A stretch of DNA of 64,000 nucleotides from Anaerolineae bacterium (lineage in GTDB: Bacteria > Chloroflexota > Anaerolineae > Aggregatilineales > Phototrophicaceae): contig JAJEGA010000013.1 in the NCBI GenBank assembly GCA_022820125.1, positions 1-64,000 on the forward strand, read 5' to 3'. Below the pieces are notes generated by a model. That model was not told the origin of the DNA and searched no databases. It saw only the letters and a program-made list of their open reading frames with translations. Below are positions 50,800 through 58,768 of the stretch, piece after piece (positions within the stretch are counted from its first letter, which is position 1; each line of letters begins with the position of its first letter). Both the position numbers and the translations under genes were made by a program.

Positions 50800-50931
50800 A
50801 TGACCCACGCTCCCAACTTCGCAAGCGGCGCCCGCTGGACGAGCGACGCCTTGCCCGTCACTGGTGGCGTCTATAGCGCAATGGTCTTGGCTGTGGTTGA
50901 TCCGGCTGCCTTCTGTTACGATATAGAATAG
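50800..50931 (+). CDS. short open frame, possible gene remnant
   Basis: A 43-residue frame starts at ATG 50800 with a good AGAGGAAAG site and a plausible coding sequence (APNFASGARWTSDALPVTGG). It ends abruptly at TAG 50931. Higher GC than the RhuM gene suggests it is the N-terminal stub of a gene of the original cluster whose remainder was lost. I cannot identify it. Confidence 0.35.
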   Translation: MTHAPNFASGARWTSDALPVTGGVYSAMVLAVVDPAAFCYDIE

Positions 50932-50968
50932 CGTTTGTTATGTCTATAACGCGCGTAAAGAGGAGATA

Positions 50969-51934
50969 ATGAAAACCAAGTTAACTATAGCGACTTTTTT
51001 GTTGCTTGTTTTTGTCAACACCGCATTCGCGCAAGTCGATAATTGCTGCTTCGTAGATCGGCAGTGCAGCAGCGACAAGGAATGGCTTGATGGCTATTGG
51101 GCGTTCCAGAACAACCAATGCGCCGCGCCCGCCCAATCTCAGCCGGCGCCAGCGGCAAGCTCATCCACGCCTGTTGACAACTGCTGCGGCATTGATCGCC
51201 AGTGCCAGACTGACCAGGATTGGATCAACGGTTATTGGGCATATCAGAATAATCAGTGCTCCGCGTCGATCAGCTCACCGCAAGGTGCGCCAGCGTCTAT
51301 TCCCGCGCGTACGCTGGTTTCGACGCCGCTTATGCCAGCGGGGGTCTCGCGCTTGCTCGCCAATCCCGCCGCTGATCCTTTCAACAATTGCTGCTTCATG
51401 CACCATAACACTTGCCACAGCGACGAAGACTGGCGGCAAGGTTATTGGGAATATCTCAATCGCCAGTGCATTCACCCGGCGCCGCTTGGCACGCGCCCCG
51501 CAATAACGGGCGATCACCCGAAGTTTACGAAACTGGTGAACGATGCCCTGCGCTTGATTGGGCTTCATGCGCCGGAGTGGCTGCATTATATCGACAACAG
51601 CGGCGCGCTCGAGTTTAGGCTGATGCCGCTCGGTGGCAGCGGGGGATTCTATAACCAGTCTTGGACTATTGGGCACGAGTGGCTGGATTGGGAGCGCAAC
51701 GACCCGAACTGGCATCCCGATCACAAATATGTTGTGGGTTATGCGGGCGGCATTACGCATGAAGCCTGCCATGCCATCAAACAGCGTACCTATACGCAAA
51801 CAAATGACTGGAGAAACGAAGCCGATTGCGAAGAAGCGCGATTGGATGTCATCGAGTCCATCTCACCCGAATCCCCTGACGTCGGTTGGCTGAGAGCTTC
51901 GGTCGCGGATTATCACGCGCGCGCCGGCATATAG
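50969..51934 (+). CDS. secreted cysteine-rich protein with three C-C...C...W-GYW modules and an HExxH motif
   Basis: 321 residues. A signal peptide (about 1-21, ending AFA) is followed by three 26-residue modules of the form NCC-x-DRQC-x-D-x-W-x-GYWA-x-QNNQC (about 25-51, 71-97, 140-167), joined by proline/serine linkers. The C-terminal domain (about 180-321) contains GITHEACHAI, an HExxH zinc-protease motif (H264, E265, H268) with acidic residues 16-21 positions later (EADCEEARLD) that could supply the third ligand. It would act outside the cell as a small metallopeptidase held by disulfide modules. I know the modules only from uncharacterised Chloroflexota proteins. AAAGAGGAG precedes ATG 50969. 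Confidence 0.75.
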   Translation: MKTKLTIATFLLLVFVNTAFAQVDNCCFVDRQCSSDKEWLDGYWAFQNNQCAAPAQSQPAPAASSSTPVDNCCGIDRQCQTDQDWINGYWAYQNNQCSASISSPQGAPASIPARTLVSTPLMPAGVSRLLANPAADPFNNCCFMHHNTCHSDEDWRQGYWEYLNRQCIHPAPLGTRPAITGDHPKFTKLVNDALRLIGLHAPEWLHYIDNSGALEFRLMPLGGSGGFYNQSWTIGHEWLDWERNDPNWHPDHKYVVGYAGGITHEACHAIKQRTYTQTNDWRNEADCEEARLDVIESISPESPDVGWLRASVADYHARAGI

Positions 51935-52004
51935 CAGTCGCTACGCTGCCAGCGCCCGGGCGGAAAACTGGTTTCATATCGATTTCACTCAAGGAGAAGA
52001 GCAA

Positions 52005-53561
52005 ATGAGAATCGGAGTAGATGTCGGCGGGACGAACACCGACGCCGTCTTGATGGATGGCACGAAGGTCGTCAGTTCGACGAAGACGCCGACCACCGCC
52101 AACGTATCGGAGGGCATCGCCAAAGCCTTGCGCGCGGTGATCGAAGATTCCGGCATCGACCGGGCGGCGATCGACGGCGTGATGATCGGCACAACGCATT
52201 TCACCAACGCGGTGGTCGAGCGCAAGCACCTGACGCCGACCGCTTGCATCCGCCTGGGCTTGCCAGCGACGGTCTGCCTGCCGCCGATGGTGGATTGGCC
52301 CGATGACCTGCGCGATATGGTTGGCGGCAACTCGCACCTGGCGCATGGGGGCCATGAGTTTGATGGGCGCGAGATATCCGATTTTCAGCCGGACGAGGTG
52401 CGCGAGATCGCCAAGATGATCCGCGATGCCGGTTTGAACGCCATCGCTATCTCGTCGGTGTTCTCGCCGGTCAACGCCACCTTTGAAGAGCAAAGCGCAG
52501 AGATAGTGCGCTCGGTCATCCCCGACGCCAATATCACGCTGTCGAGCGAGATCGGGCGCATTGGCCTGCTGGAGCGGGAGAACGCCGCCATCATGAACTC
52601 CTGCCTGCGGCGGCTGGCGGCGCGCACGGTGGATGGCTTCAAAGCGGCGCTGGATGAATTGCAGATTGCGGCGCCCTTCTACATCAGCCAGAACGACGGC
52701 ACACTGATGAACGCCGACTTCGCCAAAGAATATCCGGTGCTCACCTTCGCTTCGGGACCAACCAACAGCATGCGCGGCGCCGCTTTCCTCAGTGGCTTGC
52801 GCGATGCCATCGTGGTTGATGTCGGCGGCACGACGACAGACATCGGCGTCTTGCAGCAGGGCTTCCCGCGGGTGGCGGCGCTGGCGGTCGATATCGGCGG
52901 CGTGCGCACCAACTTCCGCATGCCTGATACCTATTCCATTGGCTTGGGCGGGGGGAGCTTGATTGAAAACGAGCCCTTGAAAGTCGGTCCCCGCAGCGTC
53001 GGCTACGAACTCACCGAGAAGGCGCTGGTCTTCGGTGGCGATGTCTTGACCGCGACTGATGTGATTGTCGCTGGCGGCGCGGAAGATATTGGCGATGCGA
53101 GCGCCGTGAGCCATCTTGATCCGTCCCTCGTCTCCGCCGTTCAGGAACGCATCATGGAGATGATCGCGATTGCGGTCGATCGCATGAAGACGAGCGCGAC
53201 GCCGGTGCCGGTCATTGTGGTGGGCGGCGGCAGCATCCTGGTCACAGGCGAGATCGAAGGCGCTTCCGAGATTATCAAGCCCGATCACTTCCCGGTCGCC
53301 AATGCCATCGGCGCGGCCATCGCCCAGGTCGGCGGTGAATGCGACCGCATCTTCTCCCTCGCCGAGCTCAGCCGCGATGAAGCGCTGGATCAAGCCAAGG
53401 GCGAAGCGAGCGACCGCGCGGTTAATGCCGGCGCCGGTGCCGGCAGCATCGAGATTGTGGATGTGGAAGAAGTCCCGCTGGCGTATCTGCCCGGCAACGC
53501 CACCCGCATCATGGTCAAAGCCATCGGCGACCTGGTGGAGGCGCAATCATGCGAATCATAG
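52005..53561 (+). CDS. hydantoinase/oxoprolinase family protein (HyuA-like, short form)
   Basis: 518 residues, shorter than the roughly 690 of classical HyuA. The start RIGVDVGGTNTDAVLMDG is the ATPase-like phosphate-binding loop of the family. Further segments are VMIGTTHFTNAVVERK, the NAAIMNSCLRRLA helix, SGPTNSMRGAAFLSGL and VVDVGGTTTDIGVLQQG. Members hydrolyse cyclic amides (hydantoins, 5-oxoproline) in an ATP-dependent manner. No HyuB gene accompanies it; four DUF917 genes follow instead, the first overlapping by 13 bases. AAGGAGAAG precedes ATG 52005. Confidence 0.9.
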   Translation: MRIGVDVGGTNTDAVLMDGTKVVSSTKTPTTANVSEGIAKALRAVIEDSGIDRAAIDGVMIGTTHFTNAVVERKHLTPTACIRLGLPATVCLPPMVDWPDDLRDMVGGNSHLAHGGHEFDGREISDFQPDEVREIAKMIRDAGLNAIAISSVFSPVNATFEEQSAEIVRSVIPDANITLSSEIGRIGLLERENAAIMNSCLRRLAARTVDGFKAALDELQIAAPFYISQNDGTLMNADFAKEYPVLTFASGPTNSMRGAAFLSGLRDAIVVDVGGTTTDIGVLQQGFPRVAALAVDIGGVRTNFRMPDTYSIGLGGGSLIENEPLKVGPRSVGYELTEKALVFGGDVLTATDVIVAGGAEDIGDASAVSHLDPSLVSAVQERIMEMIAIAVDRMKTSATPVPVIVVGGGSILVTGEIEGASEIIKPDHFPVANAIGAAIAQVGGECDRIFSLAELSRDEALDQAKGEASDRAVNAGAGAGSIEIVDVEEVPLAYLPGNATRIMVKAIGDLVEAQSCES

Positions 53562-54634
53562 ATGAAGCTGTCCTTGAAGACCTCGCCCTGGGCGCGGCCG
53601 TCTTGGGCACGGGCGGCGGCGGCGATCCCTACATCGGCAAGCTGATGGCGCGGCAAGCCATCCGCGATTATGGACCGGTCGAGCTGTACACCCTCGACGA
53701 GCTGGATGATGACGACCTGGTTGTGCCGACGGCGATGATGGGCGCGCCGACGGTCATGGTGGAGAAGATGCCCAACGGCGATGATATCGTCAATGCCTTT
53801 CGGTCGGTGGGCAAGTACATCGGCAAGCCGGTCAAAGCGACGATGAGCATTGAAGCCGGCGGCTTGAACTCGGTCGTGCCGATTTATTGCGCCGCTCGCC
53901 TGCGCGTGCCCATGGTCGATTGTGATGGCATGGGGCGCGCTTTCCCCGAGCTGCAGATGGTCACGCATACGATTCACGGCATCTCTTCGACGCCCTTCGC
54001 CATGTCCGATGAGCGCGGCAATACCGTCTTGATGGAGACAGTCAGCAATCTGTGGACGGAGACCTTCGCCCGCAGCGTCACGGTCAACATGGGCGCGATG
54101 GCGATGATCGCGCTCTACGCCGCCACCGCTGCCGAACTGCGCGAAGCCGCGATACCGGGCACGATCACGCTGGCGGAAGAGATTGGCAAGGTCGTGCGCC
54201 GCGCCCGCCTGAAAGAGGACGAGCCAGTGGAGACGATTCGGCATGCAGTGGGCGGTTTCTTGATATTCAAGGGCAAAATCGCTGATGTCGAGCGGCGCAC
54301 CGAAGCCGGCTTCGCTAAAGGCGACGCCATGATTGAAGGCATCGACGAATATGCTGGACAGAAGCTGCAACTGAGCTTCCAAAACGAGCATCTCGCCGCC
54401 CGCATCGACGGTGAATTCAAGGTGACAGTGCCGGATCTGCTGGCGGTCTTGGATGTGGATACCGGCGAGCCGATAACCACCGAAGGCTTGCGTTATGGCT
54501 TCCGCGTCGCGATTATCGCTATCCCCTGCGCGGAGAAGTGGCGCAGCCCCAAGGGATTGGAAATCGTCGGTCCCGCGTATTTCGGCTACGACACCGACTA
54601 CGTCCCGGTCGAACAAACCTACGGAGCCGTCTGA
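53549..54634 (+). CDS. DUF917 family protein 2
   Basis: 361 residues. LGAAVLGTGGGGDPYIGKLMARQAI opens the protein, and VDCDGMGRAFPELQM and FKGKIADVERRTEAGFAKG follow. It overlaps the HyuA-like gene by 13 bases, which means tight co-expression. It is very similar to the copies at 54703 and 55788. A role with the HyuA-like protein in cyclic amide breakdown is likely from context only. Confidence 0.87.
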   Translation: MRIIDEAVLEDLALGAAVLGTGGGGDPYIGKLMARQAIRDYGPVELYTLDELDDDDLVVPTAMMGAPTVMVEKMPNGDDIVNAFRSVGKYIGKPVKATMSIEAGGLNSVVPIYCAARLRVPMVDCDGMGRAFPELQMVTHTIHGISSTPFAMSDERGNTVLMETVSNLWTETFARSVTVNMGAMAMIALYAATAAELREAAIPGTITLAEEIGKVVRRARLKEDEPVETIRHAVGGFLIFKGKIADVERRTEAGFAKGDAMIEGIDEYAGQKLQLSFQNEHLAARIDGEFKVTVPDLLAVLDVDTGEPITTEGLRYGFRVAIIAIPCAEKWRSPKGLEIVGPAYFGYDTDYVPVEQTYGAV

Positions 54635-54662
54635 CTTCTGCTAAATCAAATCGGTCGGACCT

Positions 54663-54690
54663 TGTAGGGGCGAGCCATTGGGTCGCCCGA
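54663..54690. repeat. GGGCG palindrome between DUF917 genes 2 and 3
   Basis: TGTAGGGGCGAGCCATTGGG with following TCGCCC is identical in type to the copy at 36021-36047. It is the only break in an otherwise overlapping run of four genes. Confidence 0.75.
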
Positions 54691-54702
54691 AAGGCTACTG
54701 CA

Positions 54703-55788
54703 ATGCGACTGCTTTACGAAGAGCAAATTGAAGATATCGCCTTGGGCGCCGCGGTGCTGGGCACGGGTGGTGGCGGCGACCCCTACGTCGGCAAGCTGAT
54801 GGCGCGGGAGGCGGTGCGGCAATACGGACCGGTGGAGCTCTACACGCTGGACGAACTTGATGACGACGACCTGATTGTGCCTTCAGCCGGCATGGGCGCG
54901 CCGATCGTCATTGTGGAAAAGTTGCCCGCTGGTGATGACATGATCCGCGCGTTCAAGGCGCTGGGGCGCTACTCGGGCCGCGAGCCGCGCGGCACCATGA
55001 GCATCGAAGCGGGGGGCTTAAACTCGATCATGCCGATCTATGTCGCCGCCCGCCTGCGCATTCCCATGGTCGATTGCGATGGCATGGGGCGCGCTTTTCC
55101 CGAGATTCAGATGACGATCTTCACCGCGCACGGCATCACCGCCAGCCCCTTCGCCATGTCCGATGAACGCGGCAATGTGCTGCTGATGGACACGGTCAGC
55201 AACGCCTGGGTGGAGACCTTCGCCCGCTCCTGCGTCGTGCACATGGGCGCTGAGGGCATGATCGCGCTGTATTCAGCGACGGTGCGGCAGTTGAAGGAAG
55301 CGGCGATTCACGGCACGATCACGCTGGCGGAAGATATCGGGAAGACGGTGCGCAATGCCCGGCGCGAAGAGGCGAATCCGGTTGATGCTGTGCGCAAAGC
55401 GGTGGGTGGATTCCTGATCTTTCGCGGCAAGATCATTGATGTCGACCGGCGAATCGAAGGCGGCTGGAATCGCGGCGACGCCAAGATGGCTGGCACAGGC
55501 GGCTTCAGCGGGCAGCAGCTCAATCTCGACTTCCAAAACGAGCATCTCGCCGTGCGGGTTGATGGCGAGTTCGCCGCCACCGTGCCTGATCTGATCGCCG
55601 TGCTCGATAGCGAAACCGGCGAGCCGATCACGACCGAGGCGCTGCGCTATGGCATGCGCGTCGCCGTTATCGCCTTCCCCTGCGCGCCGCAATGGCGTGA
55701 GCCGGCGGCATTGGCATTGGCTCACCCGCGTTACTTCGGTTATGACGTCGATTATGTGCCGGTCGAGCAGCGCTACCGGGGTACTTGA
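54703..55788 (+). CDS. DUF917 family protein 3
   Basis: 361 residues. MRLLYEEQIEDIALGAAVLGTGGGGDPYVG opens the protein; an upstream open frame through the palindrome is not part of it. VDCDGMGRAFPEIQM and FRGKIIDVDRRIEGG follow. It is highly similar to copies 2 and 4, which points to tandem duplication. The next gene starts within its stop (TGATG). Confidence 0.87.
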   Translation: MRLLYEEQIEDIALGAAVLGTGGGGDPYVGKLMAREAVRQYGPVELYTLDELDDDDLIVPSAGMGAPIVIVEKLPAGDDMIRAFKALGRYSGREPRGTMSIEAGGLNSIMPIYVAARLRIPMVDCDGMGRAFPEIQMTIFTAHGITASPFAMSDERGNVLLMDTVSNAWVETFARSCVVHMGAEGMIALYSATVRQLKEAAIHGTITLAEDIGKTVRNARREEANPVDAVRKAVGGFLIFRGKIIDVDRRIEGGWNRGDAKMAGTGGFSGQQLNLDFQNEHLAVRVDGEFAATVPDLIAVLDSETGEPITTEALRYGMRVAVIAFPCAPQWREPAALALAHPRYFGYDVDYVPVEQRYRGT

Positions 55789-56870
55789 TGCGACTTCTCG
55801 ACGAAGAGCATATCAGCGACATTGCGGTCGGCGCGGCGATTTTGGGCTCCGGCGGCGGTAGCGACCCCTATATCGGCCTGCTCATGGCGCGTGAAGCCAT
55901 AAGACAATTTGGACCCGTTGAACTGGTCGCGCTCGACGAACTGGATGACGATGACCTGGTCGTGCCGGCTGCCGGCATGGGAGCGCCCACCGTCATCGTG
56001 GAAAAACTGCCGGCGGGCGATGATCTTATTCGCGCCTTTCATGCTTTGGGCAAGTACAGCGGGCGGGCGCCCCGCGCGACGATGAGCATTGAATCCGGCG
56101 GTATGAATTCGATAAGACCGATCTACCTTGCGGCGCGCCTGAGCCTGCCGGTGGTTGATTGCGATGGCATGGGGCGCGCCTTTCCCGAGATTCAGATGAC
56201 CGTGCTGACCGCGAATGGCATCAACGCAAGCCCCTTCGCCATGTCCGATGAGCGCGGCAACATCGTGCTGATTGAGGCCGTCAGCAACAAGTGGGTCGAG
56301 GTATTTGCTCGCGCCTGCGTGATGCAAATGGGCGCGGTCGGGTCGATCGCTCTCTATGCGGCGACGGTACGGCAGCTGAAAGCAGCGGCAATTCAGGGGA
56401 CGATCACGCTGGCGGAAGCGATCGGGGTGACGGCGCGCAATGCCCGCCGCGAAAAAGCGAATCCGGTCGATGCGATACGCGAGGCGGTCGGTGGCTTCCT
56501 CGTCTTCCGCGGCAAGGTCACCGATGTCGACCGGCGAATCACAGCTGGTTTCGCCAAAGGCAGCGCGAGCATGGCTGGCAGCGGCGATTTTGCTGGAAAA
56601 CGCCTGGAGCTCGAATTTCAGAATGAACATCTGGTAGTGCGCGTCGATGGCGAATATGCCGCCACCACGCCGGACTTGATCGCCGTGCTCGATAGCGAAA
56701 CCGGCGAGCCGATCACGACCGAGGCGCTGCGTTATGGCATGCGCGTCGCCGTCATCGCCTTCCCCTGCGCGCCGCAATGGCGTGAGCCGGCCGCGCTCGA
56801 TTTGGTGCATCCGCGTTACTTCGGATACGATGTCGATTATGTGCCGGTTGAGGAGCGCTTGGGCGCATGA
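55788..56870 (+). CDS. DUF917 family protein 4
   Basis: 360 residues from ATG 55788, which overlaps the preceding stop by one base. VGAAILGSGGGSDPYIGLLMAREAI shows the motif with Ser in place of one Thr and of one Gly, a deviation from the other copies. VDCDGMGRAFPEIQM and FRGKVTDVDRRITAGFAKG are retained. The last 60 codons are almost identical to copy 3 even at the DNA level, suggesting recent gene conversion. Confidence 0.87.
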   Translation: MRLLDEEHISDIAVGAAILGSGGGSDPYIGLLMAREAIRQFGPVELVALDELDDDDLVVPAAGMGAPTVIVEKLPAGDDLIRAFHALGKYSGRAPRATMSIESGGMNSIRPIYLAARLSLPVVDCDGMGRAFPEIQMTVLTANGINASPFAMSDERGNIVLIEAVSNKWVEVFARACVMQMGAVGSIALYAATVRQLKAAAIQGTITLAEAIGVTARNARREKANPVDAIREAVGGFLVFRGKVTDVDRRITAGFAKGSASMAGSGDFAGKRLELEFQNEHLVVRVDGEYAATTPDLIAVLDSETGEPITTEALRYGMRVAVIAFPCAPQWREPAALDLVHPRYFGYDVDYVPVEERLGA

Positions 56871-57952
56871 TAAAACAAGTTGCCATTGACGACACCCTCC
56901 CCATTGCCATTGGCGCCGGGGTGCTCGGCACGGGCGGCGGCGGCAGCACCTATCTAAACCGGCTGCGGCTGAACAACGAGTTGCGCCAGGCTGGGCGTCC
57001 AGTCCCGATCATTCAAGCGGATGATGTGCCCGATGATGCGCTGGTCTGCGCCGTCGGCGGCATGGGCGCGCCCACGGTCAGCAACGAAAAACTGCAAGAA
57101 GGGCGCGAGATCTTGCGGGCGGTGCGCGAACTGGAAGCGCACCTGCGGCAGAAGATCTACGCCATCGTCATCGGCGAGATCGGCGGCGGCAACGCGCTGG
57201 GACCCATGATCACGGCGCTGCAAGGCGGCAAGCCAGTTGTCGATGGCGATGGCATGGGGCGCGCCTTTCCCGAGCTTGATATGGATACTTTTATGATTTA
57301 TGGCGCGGCGCCGGCGCCCTTCACCTTGGCTGACGCGCATGGCAATGTCGTCATTTTCGAGCGGATTGGGTCGGCCAAGCAAGCCGAGGAATTCGCCCGC
57401 AGCTTGACGATTGAGATGGGCGGCTCGGCCGGGCTGGTGATGCCGGTGATGACTGGCGCGCAGTTGAAAGCGACCATCATTCGCGATACGCTCAGCTTGG
57501 CGAAACGAATCGGCGAAACCGTGCTTGACTGCCGCGCGCGCAACACCGAGCCGGCGGCAGCAGTCGCCGAGCTGTGCAATGGCAAAGTGCTATTCAGCGG
57601 CAAGATTATTGATGTCGAACGACGGACGGTGCAGGGTTTCGCCCGTGGCAAGCTCGTCATCAGCGCATTTGACCGATACGATTATCAACTCGAGATCGAT
57701 TTTCAAAACGAGAATCTGATCGCGCGCAGCAATGGCGAAGTCCTCTGCGCCGTGCCGGATCTGATCACGCTGGTCACCCTGGATGAGGGCGAGCCGATCG
57801 GGACGGAGTCGCTTCGGTATGGCTTGCGCGTGGCGGTGCTGGCGCTGCCGGCGCCGAAGGAGCTGAAAACGGCGGAAGCGCTGGCGGTCGTGGGCCCGCG
57901 CGCCTTTGGCTACGATGTGGATTTTGTTCCGCTGCCGGGGGATTTGCTTTAG
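56867..57952 (+). CDS. DUF917 family protein 5
   Basis: 361 residues, overlapping copy 4 in ATGA. AIGAGVLGTGGGGSTYLNRLRLNNEL and a VDGDGMGRAFPELDM segment resemble copy 1 (48603) more than copies 2-4, for instance in the ending FGYDVDFVPLPGD and the GAQLKAT helix. Copies 1 and 5 may thus form one functional type and copies 2-4 another. This is the end of the cluster. Confidence 0.87.
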   Translation: MIKQVAIDDTLPIAIGAGVLGTGGGGSTYLNRLRLNNELRQAGRPVPIIQADDVPDDALVCAVGGMGAPTVSNEKLQEGREILRAVRELEAHLRQKIYAIVIGEIGGGNALGPMITALQGGKPVVDGDGMGRAFPELDMDTFMIYGAAPAPFTLADAHGNVVIFERIGSAKQAEEFARSLTIEMGGSAGLVMPVMTGAQLKATIIRDTLSLAKRIGETVLDCRARNTEPAAAVAELCNGKVLFSGKIIDVERRTVQGFARGKLVISAFDRYDYQLEIDFQNENLIARSNGEVLCAVPDLITLVTLDEGEPIGTESLRYGLRVAVLALPAPKELKTAEALAVVGPRAFGYDVDFVPLPGDLL

Positions 57953-58060
57953 CCTCGTCCCAGCTTTAATCTTCTAATCTTGGTATGCTGCGAAGGTCAA
58001 GTTAGAATCAGTGGCGCGCAGGCGGACGGGTTGGGCGACGCAGAAGAAAGGGCATGTGAC

Positions 58061-58339
58061 ATGACTGATGTGACGAAGAACAAAGCATCGGATGAAGAGG
58101 CGGTTGGATCGCAGAGCGCGCTGATGGAAGTTGTGGCTGCGATGCATAAATTGACCTTGGAGGAAAAAGCGCAACTCCTGGAATACTTGAGTCGGGCGCT
58201 GCAATACGGCATCAGACGGGAAGCGTTCAAAGATGTATCCTGGGAAGAGTTTAGTGAGCGCAGCTTCGGGAGCTTGCCAAATTTGCGGTTTGGGCGCGAT
58301 GAATCCGGCAACCGCGAAGTTTACGAAGTCTTGGAATGA
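58061..58339 (+). CDS. VapB-type antitoxin, putative
   Basis: 92 residues from ATG 58061 (AAAGGGC upstream). It contains a helical LMEVVAAMHKLTLEEKAQLLEYLSRAL segment and an acidic, aromatic C-terminal part (VSWEEFSERSFGSLPNL) of the type that blocks a PIN-domain active site. It is not a classic AbrB or ribbon-helix-helix protein. It overlaps the toxin gene in ATGA, so the antitoxin assignment rests mostly on this pairing. Confidence 0.65.
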   Translation: MTDVTKNKASDEEAVGSQSALMEVVAAMHKLTLEEKAQLLEYLSRALQYGIRREAFKDVSWEEFSERSFGSLPNLRFGRDESGNREVYEVLE

Positions 58340-58740
58340 TCTACCTGTTAGATACCGACATTTGCATATATCTGCTAAATGGACGCGAACCACAGGTGAA
58401 GCGGAATGCGGATCTAGCGCCCAGATCCGAAATCGCCATCAGCGCTTTGACGATGGCGGAAATGTTCTCAGGCGCTGCTAGATCTGAGCAGCCGTTGCTA
58501 ACTTATGCAAAACAGTCGGCTTTCTTCATGCATTATTCGATTCTGCCGTTTGACGCTGCCGCTGCCGATGTATATGGACGAATAGACGGTTGGCTAAAAG
58601 GTCGCGGCATGAGGATCGGACCGCTGGATACTCAAATCGCCGCGATTGCGCTTGCCCATAATCTGACGCTCGTCACCCACAACACGCGCCATTACAGCCG
58701 GGTTCCGAATCTCCCAATTGAAGATTGGGTGGTCCTTTAG
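58336..58740 (+). CDS. VapC-type toxin (PIN-domain ribonuclease)
   Basis: 134 residues. The PIN-domain acidic residues are visible: YLLDTDICIYLLNG (D6), ISALTMAEMFSGA (E), GPLDTQIAAIALAHNLTLVTHNTRHYSRVPNLPIEDW with D and the final acidic position. VapC toxins cut tRNA or rRNA when not bound by the antitoxin. It follows the putative antitoxin with a 4-base overlap. Confidence 0.9.
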   Translation: MIYLLDTDICIYLLNGREPQVKRNADLAPRSEIAISALTMAEMFSGAARSEQPLLTYAKQSAFFMHYSILPFDAAAADVYGRIDGWLKGRGMRIGPLDTQIAAIALAHNLTLVTHNTRHYSRVPNLPIEDWVVL

Positions 58741-58768
58741 ACGCGCGTATGCTTCTAGGAGGCTTTGC

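Noticed and set aside
51849-53546. Long minus-strand open frame of 565 codons
   Set aside because: Antisense of the HyuA-like gene, which has clear family motifs and a good ribosome site.
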